A stretch of DNA of 64,000 nt from Sympetrum striolatum (GCA_947579665.1 OX388345.1:73275454-73339453); one strand, 5' to 3'. Positions 22,361 through 33,989 are shown, numbered from the stretch's first letter. Notes: generated by a model not told the origin, from the letters alone. Numbers and translations: made by a program.

Positions 22361-23049
22361 TGACCAACTGGGTGACACTTCTATTCGCAAGATTGACCTT
22401 GATTGAATTAACGAAGAGTGAACAAAAAGAATCCCACAATTCAGCATCACTCATTCCTGATTAACTTTAATAACATCACCGCCATAGTTATCAATAATAG
22501 AAGAGACGATTTCCATAAGCCACTCATAATTTTTCTTCGTCATTAATTTAAGTTGGAGCAGACTCTAACAAAAGCATGGTACTTAGTGGAGTTGATATGC
22601 AAACATGCCACGAAGGATAAAAGGAAGAGAGGCTCTGGCTTAATTGATGTACACCTTCTTAGAGGCATTTACGTAAGGGGGCTCATAAACAAGGCTTGTG
22701 AGAGAGATAGGCCTGAGAACTCTTGGGTGGACACACGCCGATGGGCAGATAGAGCTTCCGTTATCCCACGATGGAAGTGACCTTGGGTCCAATGGAAGTG
22801 ACACGATGAGGTCACCATCACTGCCAGGCGCACGGCCTATGCAAAGGAGCCAAGATAAGTGGACCAAATAAACAATTTGCATGAGATTGGGAATCAAAGA
22901 CCTATGGTGCCGCAAACTGGACCTCGGAACTGATTAAAATCGGAGACCCTTTGATTGTTTTGTCGTCCCTCGAAATTACGAGTCAAACATCGGCTGGGGG
23001 GATCAACCAAAAAATCTATTCGATAAAAGTGAACAAGATTTTGACTAAA
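22361..23049. other. Unassigned DNA
   Basis: 22560-22910 is less AT-rich, with ATGGAAGTGAC repeated at about 22769 and 22793. Frames of 75 and 91 codons overlap on opposite strands and carry no domain. Confidence 0.4.
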
Positions 23050-23147
23050 AGAAATGATAAACAAACTTGGTTTTTCACAATAAATATTTTTTTTTGAAAT
23101 TGAATTAAATTTTATTATGGAAATTACCAAGTTTGTTTATCATTTCT
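23050..23147. repeat. Inverted repeat, 21-bp perfect arms
   Basis: AGAAATGATAAACAAACTTGG (23050-23070) is exactly complementary to 23127-23147, with a 56-nt AT-rich loop between. Possible small foldback element. Confidence 0.75.
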
Positions 23148-24659
23148 AATGTCGTTCCACGAAGTACGGCCAGAGAACTTAGGATTTTGACTATTCTAAA
23201 AGGGTTTAAGTAGGGCAGAATTCACACAGTAGAGGAGAAAAACTCTACGGGGCGTGGCTATCAACGGTACGTAACTACTCCAAGGTTTGAAAGTTGAATA
23301 AAAACAACTAACTCACGAGTTACTTCGTGGAATTTCATGATAGGCAGAGAAATAAAAAAAGACACTCTTTCTCTAGGAAACTAGGGTTAATAAAATTTTT
23401 ATGCAAAATTCCACACGCACACAAACCAAAACATGACTATTTTCGAATGTCCTATCACTTAATGATGATGCTTATACATCGAAAATAATCGAGTTCCTTT
23501 GTTTTGTGTGAGCGTGGCATTTGGTGAAGTTTACCTTAGTAATATAGGATATAGTTTCCTAAAGAAAAGTGGCTCCTTTTTTATTTTTCTGCCGTTCAAA
23601 AGTTGTGTTTACGTCTCTAACTAGAAAAAGGCTATGTAGAAGAGGTTAATTGAAAGAAACAGAGACGAGATACTTAATTTATCATTAATTAGTGAAGTAA
23701 TTAAGTTATCAACCAACAATGATAGGTATGACGGATGACTGTTGAAAGTTAAGTAGCGATGCCTAACAGAAGTCGATAACTAATAAGATATATTTTCAAT
23801 CGAAAGATAGTTAATGACACAAAAAATTGCATTAGCATGGTGTTTTGCATACAGCGGTAGCTCATGGTGGCTTCCCAATTAGTGCGGAATTATCATAAAC
23901 AGAACGTTGGTTCTTTCACTTTTTATTTTAATTAGTCGAATAATAAAATGATCAAATACGTGGTGTTCCATAAAATCTACCTACTATGACTGAAACATTT
24001 TAAGAATGAAATTTTAATTATGACATTGTAATAACAATGTCCTAATAATGAATGAAAACCATAATGCTAGCAGGAAATATCGACTCAATAATTATCAATT
24101 AGAAGGGAGACAAAAGGTGTAATGCAGCGAGTTAAGGCCATCGCAGGACTGAATTATGTCCCTAGTGTTCCCCCTTCGGCAAAGAAGAGCTATAGAACTT
24201 ATAAAGAGGAAATAATTTAATGTTGTGAGGGCTTCTCTCCACTCTTTGGTGCCTCCGATGTAGGCAGAGGAAGCTTCCAAGCTGATACAGGAATCAATGT
24301 GAATTTTTCCAATTCCTCAATCATCCATAACCAGAACATCTGATACAGACACAACCTAGAGAATAATTTACGAATTTCTTTTACCCTCGCTGTGGAAAAA
24401 ACAAGGGTAATTCCTTATTATTCAAGTGACACATATTAACTTACTTTTTCGGAAGTTAAGAACTAGTTCTCTTCTTTCTATGCCATCTAAGAAGTACGTT
24501 AAGCATAAAGGAGGAATTGCGTGGGAATTATTTTTGAAGGCCCAAAAATGTATCCTAACAGTGCTTAAGAATAACGCATTGGTTTGCTGAGGAAAAGAAG
24601 AAAATATTGGCAATAAAGAACGGAAGGAGAAGAAATAGCTTGGTATCAGTTCCACACGA
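23148..24659. other. AT-rich DNA, nothing recognised
   Basis: No repeat, RNA or convincing frame was noticed. Confidence 0.45.
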
Positions 24660-24726
24660 AGAAACTTAATTAACAACGACTGGTTTCGACTAAAGTCTAC
24701 TCATCTTCAGGTATAGAATCGAAAAT
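24660..24726 (-). repeat. Retroelement-like terminal motif (CTGAAGATGAG...GTCGAAACC)
   Basis: On the minus strand CCTGAAGATGAG, AGACTTTAGTC and GAAACCAGTCG occur in order, a pattern seen at the ends of several retroelement groups such as Penelope-like elements. GACT/AGTC forms a tiny stem. There is no associated reading frame. Confidence 0.3.
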
Positions 24727-25460
24727 TGTTCAAGTCACAAAGTTACTGCTAGCTCGATTGATTGTAATAAGAACGGCCAGCAACGTTTGAAGGATAGGCA
24801 GAGTTCCTTTGGTGAGGAGGGTCGAAGGAATCATAATAGAAATCGATTTCACATAGGAATTCAAATTAAATACAGTATGTGAAAACTGAAGATGATTCTC
24901 AACCATCGCCAAGTATCATCATCACAAGTCTTCCCAAGCACTTATAAGCGAAGCAAGATTTTCCTAATCAATATGCAGCTAGCCAGCCAAGAATCTGGTT
25001 ATGATATAAATGTCAAGCAGCTATTGTATTTCAAAGTTTTCGTTATTTTACCGCACAAATATAGCAAAAGATGACAATCGATGTTGGTGAAGGCTATACA
25101 AATATCTCTCCTCAGATCCTCTCGTATTAAAGGCACTATTTTGACCGATAAACCCCTCGCGACATGCATTTGCAAATGATTTAAAATTTGATCACCAGTT
25201 AATGATATTTACTTATAAACTTTTTTTTACATTTTTAAACTAATTATTATAATGCACCCGAAAAACCTTCCGCGACACTCATTTTTAAACTAGCAGAACT
25301 GAGCTTTGATCCTCAATTAAGATGAGTAGTGATATTTAAAACGTAAAGTAGGCCTGAACAAAGAGAAACTAATGTCTTTCATCACACTTGAGTTCCTTTT
25401 ATTTGGGGAAACTACCACTTAGAATTACATATTTAAAATCTCCAATAACTACCACTCTTT
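24727..25460. other. AT-rich DNA, nothing recognised
   Basis: Two 60-codon frames at 24730-24912 and 24892-25074 are unsupported. Confidence 0.45.
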
Positions 25461-25489
25461 TAAGAACACCCTAGCCCTGGGTGTTCTTA
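25461..25489. repeat. Hairpin, 11-bp arms
   Basis: TAAGAACACCC (25461-25471) pairs with GGGTGTTCTTA (25479-25489) around a 7-nt loop. No gene lies beside it that would make it a terminator. Confidence 0.7.
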
Positions 25490-26048
25490 TAAGATCGGTT
25501 ATCCAAGCCTTCCTGTTTTACCAGTGAAGGAGGTGAGAAACACCGAGGAAGGTGGCTATCGAAGATTTTAAACCTCCCCAAATTTTATCTCTTAACTACC
25601 TCTCACAAACATCTTGAAGCACACCATTCAGCTATTATACATTTAATTTTGATTTTTCTAGGCCTAATTACTTCTGATATATTACAGAAATAAAATAACA
25701 GGCGGCTTACATAGGTTCCGATGAAACGTCCGTCAAGTTTTTGCCGCGCAAGAGAGTCGGTAAATCCTCCCCGATTATATTTTAAATGTAACACATTAAA
25801 AAAAAATGGCAACATCATTACTATCGAATCCAAATGGGTTTCACATGAAACTTTTGCATACATTATGCAAGATGGTTTCGGATGTGGCAATGGGATCTTA
25901 TCCATCGTCCCAGTCCCATGCAACCCTTCGGTAAACAAGAAGGGCAGGAAAATATCGACAGGGCAATGAATGAAAAGGCGGCTAATAATTGATTGATTGG
26001 GGCGGAATTTATGCCGTGCACTTCTTGCCGATAAAAGGGACACCGGGA
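25490..26048. other. Unassigned DNA with a 160-codon minus-strand frame
   Basis: The frame at 25603-26085 (minus) is longer than expected by chance but has no recognisable domain and is crossed by other frames. I do not call it a gene. Confidence 0.3.
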
Positions 26049-26076
26049 CATGACGTTGATACACATCAACGTCATG
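26049..26076. repeat. Perfect palindrome, 12-bp arms, 4-nt loop
   Basis: CATGACGTTGAT and ATCAACGTCATG flank ACAC. The arm contains TGACGT, the half-site of cAMP/ATF-type elements, but the palindrome alone does not prove protein binding. Confidence 0.75.
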
Positions 26077-27229
26077 AGCAGCCATTGAGGCAATTTATAC
26101 GCGATAAGCGATCAAATTTATCTTCACGTTGCTTCAAAATGCACAATCGATAGTAGACAGGGGTACCAGCGCAATGCAACCCCATGCGTGTTTCGATCAC
26201 GGAACCTAACAGTAGTAGTAGTAATATATTTTAAGCACATCGAAGGCTAAGATCATTTTACAATGTTAGTTTTCTTACATTTTAGTCACTGATATTTATC
26301 ACTGACATCCTGCTCAACGCATATTCGGTACGAATGGACCGAATCGTGTTCAAATAGCATTAATGTTAAATTTGGGGTCTTTTACGAAAGATAAGAATGA
26401 ATTTAATTATGGGGGAGAGCATATCAAATTCATTCATGTTTGCCATCGCTGGGATATGGATGCAAATTTGCGGGGCCTGATTCTCTTTGTTTTTAAAATC
26501 GAATTTAAACGAGCTGTTTCTGAATGCGCCAGATCCTGTTTATGTGTCGGCCAATTGCATTTGTTTCATTGATTTTGTGGAGTTCTTTCGTAAGCATAGT
26601 GGGAAGAGTTAATTCGTAAATATTGTACTGTAATAACTTCTCAAATTGATACGTGAAAAGTGATTCAAAGACTAATGATTTTGTTGATACAGCTGTTTCT
26701 GTGAAATATTACACAACAAGAAATTCATTGGAACAAGGCAATGAACATGGCTCATATGCTTTTACTAATCGATCCAATTCGAACGAAATAATCGCTATCA
26801 ATATTGAATATTAAAACACAAAACAACTAAGGTAAGATGAAAGAAGTGTGATTCTTCACATAATTACAACTAACAAAAATGTAAGACTAAATTAAGAAAA
26901 TATTTCAATTAAGGATGGATCCGCCCCATAAACGTAGGCCAGAACCAGGTAATCATTTTCCTCACTTTAGATGAAAACATGCACACCTTAGCACATAGCT
27001 TCATAGAAATTCAGTTACCTAATTATTACGATGAAACCAAATTCCTCATATAATTTAAAACAGCAGGCACATTACGAAATATCATGCTGTTAACTCAACA
27101 CCAAGGAAAGCTTTACCATCGTCTTCTTATAAATGATTTCTCTACAGTATAATAGAATGATATTCATCTATCAAATCTAATCCATCTTTCCCCAGAAACA
27201 AACAAATATGACTCAATAGAACCCTTCGA
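26077..27229. other. AT-rich DNA, nothing recognised
   Basis: A short AGT microsatellite lies at about 26211-26222; otherwise nothing. Confidence 0.45.
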
Positions 27230-27970
27230 AGAAGGAGGGTGTTACCATTAGCAACCTGCGTAAACAGTAAGACGACGATGAAAACCAAGCGATGATGGGC
27301 GGCATTAAAAATCCCATCACGCCGAAAGAACCATCGATCGCCTTGTGGATAAAAACGACAAACGAAGCATAAGATGTAAAAAAAGAAGAAAACAGGGAAG
27401 AGAGAGAGGCGTCGTTATGGAGATGAAGAGATCACGAGGATATCCTCATAAATTGGAGAGAGAAAGGGGAAAAAAGGCAGGCAGCGAATCCAGGAAAGAT
27501 GAAGTAGGAAGAAGGGGGGAGAATCGCTAAAAATGAATATCGAGTGGTCCGTGACAGATGCGGAATATTCAAGACGCTGGGGAGGAAAGTTGATGGGGGC
27601 AGAGCGCTTTGACCTTTGCGACCCCAACAGACGGAAACGGAATTGTGTTTTCCGCGAGGAGATGCCTTTGTGAACGAAGTGGAATTCGCTTCAATTGACT
27701 ACCTTTTTTATTCCTTCGGGGAAGCGATTAAAGGGATCTTGAGCTTCATCGCACGATGATTCCGAAGAAAAGGGACTTTCTATTAAGCAATACTGATTCG
27801 AACTGGGAAAAATATCCGAGAGAAATGGAGGGGGAATTTGCATTGATGACTCGTAATAAGAATGCATCCAAGCGGGCGACAGAGAAGAAATTGGTTGGGT
27901 AGCGAGCAGGAATTGGCAGTGTCGGAGGGATAGCCTAGGCAAAGGTCACCTCCGCGACAGAACTTTTCGG
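27230..27970. promoter_or_regulatory. Purine-rich, moderately GC-rich island
   Basis: 27360-27530 is strongly purine-biased on the plus strand (GAAGAAAACAGGGAAGAGAG, AGAAAGGGGAAAAAAGG), which produces paired spurious frames. CpG occurs throughout. Possibly regulatory. Confidence 0.3.
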
Positions 27971-28084
27971 CGACAACACTACTAGACGACAGTTACTCAA
28001 TGAGAAATCAAATTCACGTGATTAACAAGCAAAGTTTATTTTTCAGAATGATAGAAATGTTATCGTATTTTATTCGTCTTTTAA

Positions 28085-28160
28085 TAATAATAATATGTTT
28101 ATTACGGGTGCTATCCCAGTGACAGTTTACAATAAGAATATTTATTGCTACAAAATACTA
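28085..28160. other. Short sequence beside the A-rich minisatellite
   Basis: AATAATAATATGTTTATTACG then GGTGCTATCCCAGTGACAG looks like the reverse of a retrotransposon 3' end with an AAT repeat tail. This is a weak resemblance only. Confidence 0.25.
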
Positions 28161-28500
28161 TCGCAATAAGTAAAAACCCAAGAAAAATAAATACAATCAA
28201 TAAAATGCTATCTAGAAAGTACAATGAATGAAATAAAATCAAGAAAATGCAATGAATAAGATATAATCAAGAAAATACTATTAATACAATACAAAGAGGA
28301 AAAAACTAATAGGAAAATACAACCAAAAATAAAATCTGTAAAGAAATACAGCCTATGAAATATAATCAAGAAAATACAACCCAGAAAATATTGTCAAGAG
28401 AATACAATCACTAAAATACAAACGAGAAGATAAAATCGATAAACATATCAAGAAATTACAAACAAAAAATATAATCAATAAAATACAATAAATATGATAA
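28160..28500. repeat. Degenerate A-rich minisatellite
   Basis: Roughly 20-bp units around AATCAAGAAAATACAAT-AAT recur with variants. The array lies immediately upstream of the family A copy at 28500. Confidence 0.7.
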
Positions 28501-28740
28501 AACTAAATAAATTTGCAACAGGATGGAGAAAAATATGTTTTTATCTACTTTTGCCATAGTCTTGTTCAAGGATATGATGACAAGAAAGCTTCCGAGGTAC
28601 GAAAATATGAATGTAAATATATTTACTCGTATGAATACGATGAACAGCGCCACTGATAAAGATCTACCAGTGAAATCATAAGAAAAGGTATAACTCATAG
28701 AGTAATTGTGCTTCACGTACGTATAAATGTTCCGCTTATA
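28500..28740 (+). repeat. Family A repeat, 5' part (split by a foldback element)
   Basis: The ordered blocks TTGTTCAAGG, TGATGACA-GAAAGCT, a GTATAACTC stretch, ATTGTGCTTCACG and TCCGCTTATA match the copies at 31.7 and 44.7 kb. The match stops at TTATA (28736-28740), where the foldback element begins, and resumes at 29355. Confidence 0.6.
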
Positions 28741-29354
28741 CCTAGCGGAAATCTTTATCGGTTTCCAATAAAATTTTCCGATACATTTCTAATAGAAATC
28801 CTATTAGTTTCCTAAAGAGTTTTGGCCATTGGTTTCTATAGGTTTAAACAAAATCCTATGGGTTTCCGTATTTCCTTTTGCTTTCCTGATGGGTTTCTAC
28901 TGATATTCCTATTGATTTTCTAATGGTTAATATCGATCAAAAATCATCTCGAATTTTACGAATACAATTGAGAACCCTTAGCCAATTTTCTGTAATACAA
29001 CACACACATTTTAAGTTGTACGTTTACTATAAGTAAATGACATTCAAGTTCCATAAACTCTTCTAATGTTCATTGATATACCTCAGGAATATTCTCCAAT
29101 ATGCTGGAATCCAATAATAAAAGCGAGCTTCCTAATACTTATACACACCAATGAAGACACAACAGAAAACCAATAGACACCAGAAGATCCTGTAAGACGT
29201 CCCAATAGGAAATACCGAGCTTGCTAATACCAATATAAACCAACAAAGACACCAATATGAAAACAATTGGAACTAACAGAAACCAATATAAGCAAATGAA
29301 AACCAGAATAAACCAATAGGAATACCTATAGGAACCTAGGAAAATTTTCAACAG
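28741..29354. mobile_element. 614-bp foldback-type element with minisatellite-like arms, inserted in family A
   Basis: The left arm (28741-28930) is built of degenerate units around GGTTTCTATAGG/CCTATTGG. The right arm (about 29140-29354) carries the same units on the opposite strand (CCAATAGGAATACCTATAGG, CCAATATAAACC). The outer ends align as imperfect terminal inverted repeats. TTATA is present on both sides (28736-28740 and 29355-29359), consistent with a 5-bp target duplication, and family A resumes directly after it. The roughly 210-bp middle has no transposase. Architecture resembles FB/Galileo-type foldback elements, but I cannot assign a family. The minus-strand frame through the right arm gives a repetitive hydrophobic peptide that I regard as an accident of the repeat. 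Confidence 0.65.
28931..29139. other. Middle of the 614-bp foldback element
   Basis: Unique AT-rich spacer between the minisatellite arms; no transposase remnant. Confidence 0.5.
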
Positions 29355-29520
29355 TTATAGCAACCTAACTTGTTGAGGAGAGAAGGGTTAACTACCTCAC
29401 TCCTCATTTTGCCTAGTACGCCTCATTCTACTCTAATAGCTCTTGGTAGCTAATGTTAGAACTAATACGGTTTAAACAGGCCTTTTGGCTGAGTAATTTA
29501 CAGGCAACTAACACCGAGTA
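29355..29520 (+). repeat. Family A repeat, 3' part (split copy)
   Basis: This is the continuation of the copy at 28500-28740. After TTATAGCA it shows GGGTTAACTACCTCACTCC, TCATTTTGCCTAGTACGCCT and CTCTTGGTAGCTAATG, collinear with 31.9 and 44.8 kb. Confidence 0.6.
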
Positions 29521-29557
29521 ATATTCCATTCATCAGAGTATGGTAGATGGAATAGTA

Positions 29558-29591
29558 CAGTCCTGTGCTGCGTTAATTTTGGCCAGGAGTG
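29558..29591 (-). mobile_element. 34-bp internally deleted copy of the Tc1-type MITE
   Basis: It starts CAGTCCT, jumps to GTGCTGCGTTAATTTTGGCC and ends AGGAGTG, with TA on both sides (29556-29557, 29592-29593). Relative to the 77-bp copies it is in the opposite orientation and lacks 43 bp, which removes most of one arm but keeps 7 bp of that terminus. Confidence 0.8.
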
Positions 29592-30229
29592 TACGTTGAT
29601 GATTCCAACGAAAAATATATTTTGGCGCATCTGAAAACAAATGCCCAGATGATCATGTGTTAGATGAATATTAGCATCAATAAAATTGAGTTCCAATTTT
29701 AGAATTACAGTGCCAAAGCACTCAATTGGGACGGATGCATCTGTGACCAGCGACCATACTCCTGATGGACCTCTTCAATTGGAAAAGCGAACGATGAGGG
29801 GGCAACTCAAGTGCGGAACGATGTACTGTAAAGGTCACCGGAAGGCGGATAAAAAAGTGCAACTCGTAGAGACGGAGTTGAATGACATAAGCGAAGTGGC
29901 CATCGACTGAAACGGCAATGGGTCTGACCCTATCGCCCCTAAGGCTTAACTGCTTCGGAGAATGGAAAAAAGGAATAAATTGAATCACAAAAAGGAGAAT
30001 TGAAAGACAATGATACAGTGACGAAAGTAATGCGATCAATGGAGACACGAGCTTTGTAAACAGGATGTGTTGTGTGTGATATCCTTCTCAGCCCTGGAAG
30101 GTTTCTCTCGTGTTCCATCGGCTGTCACAGTAAGACGACCAATGGCAAACGATCTAGAATATTGTGAGAATGAACCAAAAATAATCAATGAACTTTGTGG
30201 TATGATTATATAGTGGAGAAAAAAGTATG
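29592..30229. other. Unassigned DNA
   Basis: 29740-29950 is less AT-rich. Frames of 74 (plus) and 108 (minus) codons overlap there without any domain. Confidence 0.4.
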
Positions 30230-30290
30230 CATTACTGTAGAAACGTAAAGGTCTACGGTTCAAGTCCTGTTCAGGGGACATAGATTCACG
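30230..30290 (+). mobile_element. SINE head fragment (B box only)
   Basis: CGGTTCAAGTCC at 30256-30267, preceded by AAAGGTCTA and followed by TGTTCAGGGGACA, matches a tRNA T arm. No A box can be placed with confidence. Confidence 0.35.
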
Positions 30291-30312
30291 TGATTCATTA
30301 GTTATTATAGGC

Positions 30313-30621
30313 CAGTAGTGGTGGACCTATGGCACGCAGGTCCACAGTGGAAAGCGAGAGAATTGTTTTGGCACGCAGAACACTAACACCACTATCTTTA
30401 TATGTATACTTCACTTAAAAAATGAAGCCCCGCAGTAAATAAATGTGGATTCTGTTCATTAGTAAAGATAATTGACGATTATTTATGCCGATTACAAGAT
30501 CTTATTCCTATGGTTGACATTATGAAATGTATGATTTCCACCACATTGCACCACATTTGCACGGAAGTCCTTCACATTCATGAAGTAGAGCACACTTGGA
30601 GCAAAAGGTTGGCCACCACTG
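30313..30621. mobile_element. hAT-type non-autonomous element, about 309 bp
   Basis: The left end reads CAGTAGTGGTGGACCTATGG and the right end, in reverse complement, CAGTGGTGGCCAACCTTTTG: typical hAT termini with a GGCACGC sub-terminal motif. The 8-bp flanks TTATAGGC and TTACAAGT match at 5 of 8 positions, as expected for an old 8-bp target duplication. There is no coding capacity. Confidence 0.7.
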
Positions 30622-31689
30622 TTACAAGTTATTGGTCCCTGGTAGAATAACTCTTAGTTAGATAGTGGATTATAGAATATAGTTATAGAATCATATATAT
30701 AAAGAATTTACTCAAATAATGAGACAAGTAGTTAAATGTACCTGCTTTAGTATGAATTAAAGAAAATTCGAGAAATTACTGGAACACTACGCTGAATACA
30801 GTAATTTCGGAGAATAACTCTTCACCTAGAAGTTAATATACTCTAATGAATACCCGTAAAATAAAATGATGTTTTCCATCGATTCTGTGGAGAAATTAAC
30901 CAAATAGAAACAATAGAAGCACCTGAAATCAATGAGATATCACTACAGTTATTATTCACATTAAATTTGGTTATTATTCAGACCAAGAGCAATAAGTAGT
31001 TTAAAAGTTTACCGTTAAATATCACAGAAAATTAAAAATCTACTTAATCAAAGTCAACGAAAATAAACACTGCTTACCGTCAAAAAGAAAATACTAGGAA
31101 AGGAGAATCTTTTTACATCCAAGGCAGAAGTTATTTCATCGAGTTCGGTCAAGTGCCCTAACGAAATACCGTACGCAATGAGGACAAATCTTATCCATCC
31201 ATGACGCAGGAGGATATGGGAGCCAATCAGGAGAGGGAATAATTTTCCTCCTTCCCCGACAGAGGTCGTTCGAGTCGACTTCTTATTTATTTCCAATCGA
31301 GGGAAGGACGAACTAATTTGGAGGGTTGACAGCCAATAACCAGATTTTCGCATTTCGTCCTCTTAGGCGTCTCGAACACTTCTCGCGCCGCATATTTCGA
31401 TTTTCGAATTAACTCTGAAATAGGATGTTTCGATGTGATTATCACGCCAAAAATATCCTTCGATCATTTGGCTAGCAGATATGTATGATGTTTTCCAGTG
31501 CTATTACGTTTGCGTTATGTCTCTTATCGCTACTGATGTTAGAATAAGTTCATGCCAATAAAGTAAGCTAGATCCAACAGCTCGTAGTTCAAATAATAAA
31601 AAATGACACCATTAGATCTTGCTACCACATCTTGATGAATTGAATATTGTTCATTAGGCTTTTGGTACTATAAAAAGAATATGTATCTA
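30622..31689. other. AT-rich DNA with a GC-richer patch at 31090-31390
   Basis: The patch holds a 99-codon minus-strand frame with no recognised similarity. Nothing else noticed. Confidence 0.4.
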
Positions 31690-32010
31690 TTACTTGCCTT
31701 TGTAGAGGTCTGGTTCATAGCTGTGATGACATGAAAGCTACTGAGAGAGATCCTGAACAAAGGCATTGATTAAGGTATCACGGTATAGAATGCTAAGAAC
31801 AGTGTAACTTGTATAGTCATTGTGCTTCACTAACGTGGAAATTTTCTGCAAATAGCATTCTAAAGTGAGGGAAGCAAGGGCAAACTACCACAATAGTCAT
31901 CCAGCCTAAGTACGTAATAAGCATTTCCTTCAAGTAACTCTTGGTAGCTAATATGTGAGGGAGTAAGAATCCAATTGGCTTTCGGGTTGAATAAATTACT
32001 GACCAACAGA
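31690..32010 (+). repeat. Family A dispersed repeat, uninterrupted copy
   Basis: Ordered blocks: GGTCTGGTTCATAGC, TGATGACATGAAAGCTACTG, TGTAACTTGTATAGTCATTG, TGCTTCACTAACG, GGGCAAACTACC, TCTTGGTAGCTAATATG. The gap between the CTTCAC block and the AAACTACC block is only about 45 bp here, which shows that the 614 bp at 28741 is an insertion. Confidence 0.6.
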
Positions 32011-32139
32011 CACCATTACAACGTTTAATTCAGCTTAATTGTGAACAGAGAGCCAATAGGAATAAAACATTGTCTTGCATATAAAGATAATGCACAATCC
32101 TGTCTAAGTGTTCTTCTTTCTTAACTTCTATTCCCAGCT

Positions 32140-33030
32140 TTGTCATCACCATAAATAGAAATTACGTAGCGGAGAAAATTTACGCACAAATTTCCTGTAA
32201 TTCTGCGGGCAGAGGAAAGAAAAATTAGAACGATTACGTACGTATTTTCAAGAAGCACTCGGCCACGAAATAAGACCGCACGATAATTCACAACAGCAGC
32301 GCGGAGTGACGCAAGACGGAAATGACATAACGTGCATCTTTATAACCGCGCAATTCCTCCCCTTCCGATGATTCACGTAATCTTTCACCAATTAGAGAGC
32401 GAAAGAAAAGCGATTCGCGAATTTTTCCTCCACTTCTCCGCCCCCGCCGAAATTCCGAGTCGATGATGCCTTTTTCCTCCACAAGAAATCCGGCGAAAAG
32501 AAAGAAATAATAAAAACTCCCGACTTGCTATCTGCGCGTCAGAGACTCTCAAAATGGTGCGCTTTTTAGCGTTTTGCGCGGGAAAACTTGGTTATCGAAA
32601 AAAATGAACAACGCCCCGCGAAAAGCCTTTCGAAATATCCGCGGAATTAAAAGAGGAAAGATTGTCGAGACGCAGAATGTGACGAGCGTAAAACCAGGAC
32701 TGAATGCTGGGAGAATGGGGACTCGGTCCGTGATGACAAAATTATATTAAAAAAATAATAAGAAGCGCTTTTTTCTCGAAAGCCTTTCACTGCGCCAGTT
32801 GGAGCGCGATTTTTGCACTGAATGGAGCGCTGAAAACAGGTGAGAGAACGAGACGAGAGCGAGTGAAGGGAACTCGCGAAAAAAGTCGAATGAGCGTGGT
32901 GGATTGTTTGGATAAATTGGTACGAAAAACGCCCACTTTTTTATTCCGCTCGCTTGGGTGGCCGCGCTTTAAAAAAATTCGGGGAATACAGTAATTAATC
33001 CCGGCGTACTCCCATGCTCCACATTTCCGT
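32140..33030. promoter_or_regulatory. Strong CpG-rich island, best regulatory candidate
   Basis: I count 18 CpG in 32521-32700, well above what the base composition predicts, while neighbouring DNA has few. Motifs include GCGCGTCAGAGACTCTC, AGCGTTTTGCGCGGG and CGCTCGCTTGGGTGGCCGCG. No long frame exists, so the composition is not explained by coding. It may be an unmethylated enhancer or promoter; no TATA or initiator can be assigned. Confidence 0.4.
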
Positions 33031-33989
33031 AATTAACGAAGAAAGTTAATCCTATTTTTAATTCTGTTGTCGCATTTCCATTGTGGGAGATTTTCAAAAG
33101 TAAGAATTGAAAATTCAGCAAATTGCACGCAGCTAAGCTGTTTTAACTGATTAGCTTTATGAATTGAAACCCATTCTTAGATTATATCTGATTCGATTTT
33201 ATTTTAACAGGCGTGAAATTTTCGATCACCCGATCCAATTCATATAAGCATGGAATTAATCAAAGAACGTAGATAAAGATATGACAAAATCTAAAATTAA
33301 TGTTTAAGTAAACAGTGATAAGAAAGACACTTCACTGATATCGAAAAATTCGATCTAGTACTGTGGTAGGAATTTAATTCGGCCAGTTCTTCAGCCAGAA
33401 AATATTTAATTACTAAACATAGATAAAATAATATTCAAATAATAATAATAAAATCAGCAGACGCAATTCGTGTTATCAGTTAGTTTCCGTATAATCTGAC
33501 GTCTGATTATAAAGATAAAAGAAACTGTCAGCTTTTTATACTACAGAGAATACATAGAATAAACGCATCACATATACGAAGCGTTAAAAGTTTGATCATG
33601 GAAAGGAATGTACCGCGATTCAAATGATTACAAGCGACAGTGAGAGCATACCACTATGTTCTGATTTTTATCGTAAATTTTGATGGTATTTTTACATTAT
33701 ATAATCTTATACAATTCTTTATTTTCTGTACTACACGCAGGTTTTTAAACCTTAATTCATAAAATTAACTTTTTTAAGTTTTACTAACAACCAGTGATGT
33801 TAGGTAAAAGAGAGACCTAGTAAACATCTATCAATCAATATTTTCTTAGCAGGAGTTTTCCTACAGTGGACTCATTTTTCGTATATCATAGTTTTAAGAC
33901 CAAAATAACTCTTTTTGTTTTTCCTTATTGCCTACACATTTACATCCTTGATGCAAATGCTAACTTTGCAACCTAAGAATATGACATAC
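33031..33989. other. AT-rich DNA, nothing recognised
   Basis: A weak inverted repeat (AGTTTC...ATAATC / GATTAT...GAAACT, about 33481-33527) is the only structure. Confidence 0.45.

Noticed and set aside
24660..24726. Possible hammerhead ribozyme (CTGAAGA ... GAAA)
   Set aside because: The core would allow CUGANGA, but the bases flanking stem II do not pair (T against C) and no stems I or III can be drawn.
25603..26085. 160-codon minus-strand frame
   Set aside because: No domain, no start context, two other frames cross it, and composition matches flanking non-coding DNA.
28160..28500. CRISPR-like regularly spaced repeats
   Set aside because: Units are degenerate, adjacent rather than spaced, and the DNA is eukaryotic.
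29139..29351. Repetitive hydrophobic minus-strand protein of 70 residues
   Set aside because: It is a direct translation of the minisatellite arm of the foldback element.
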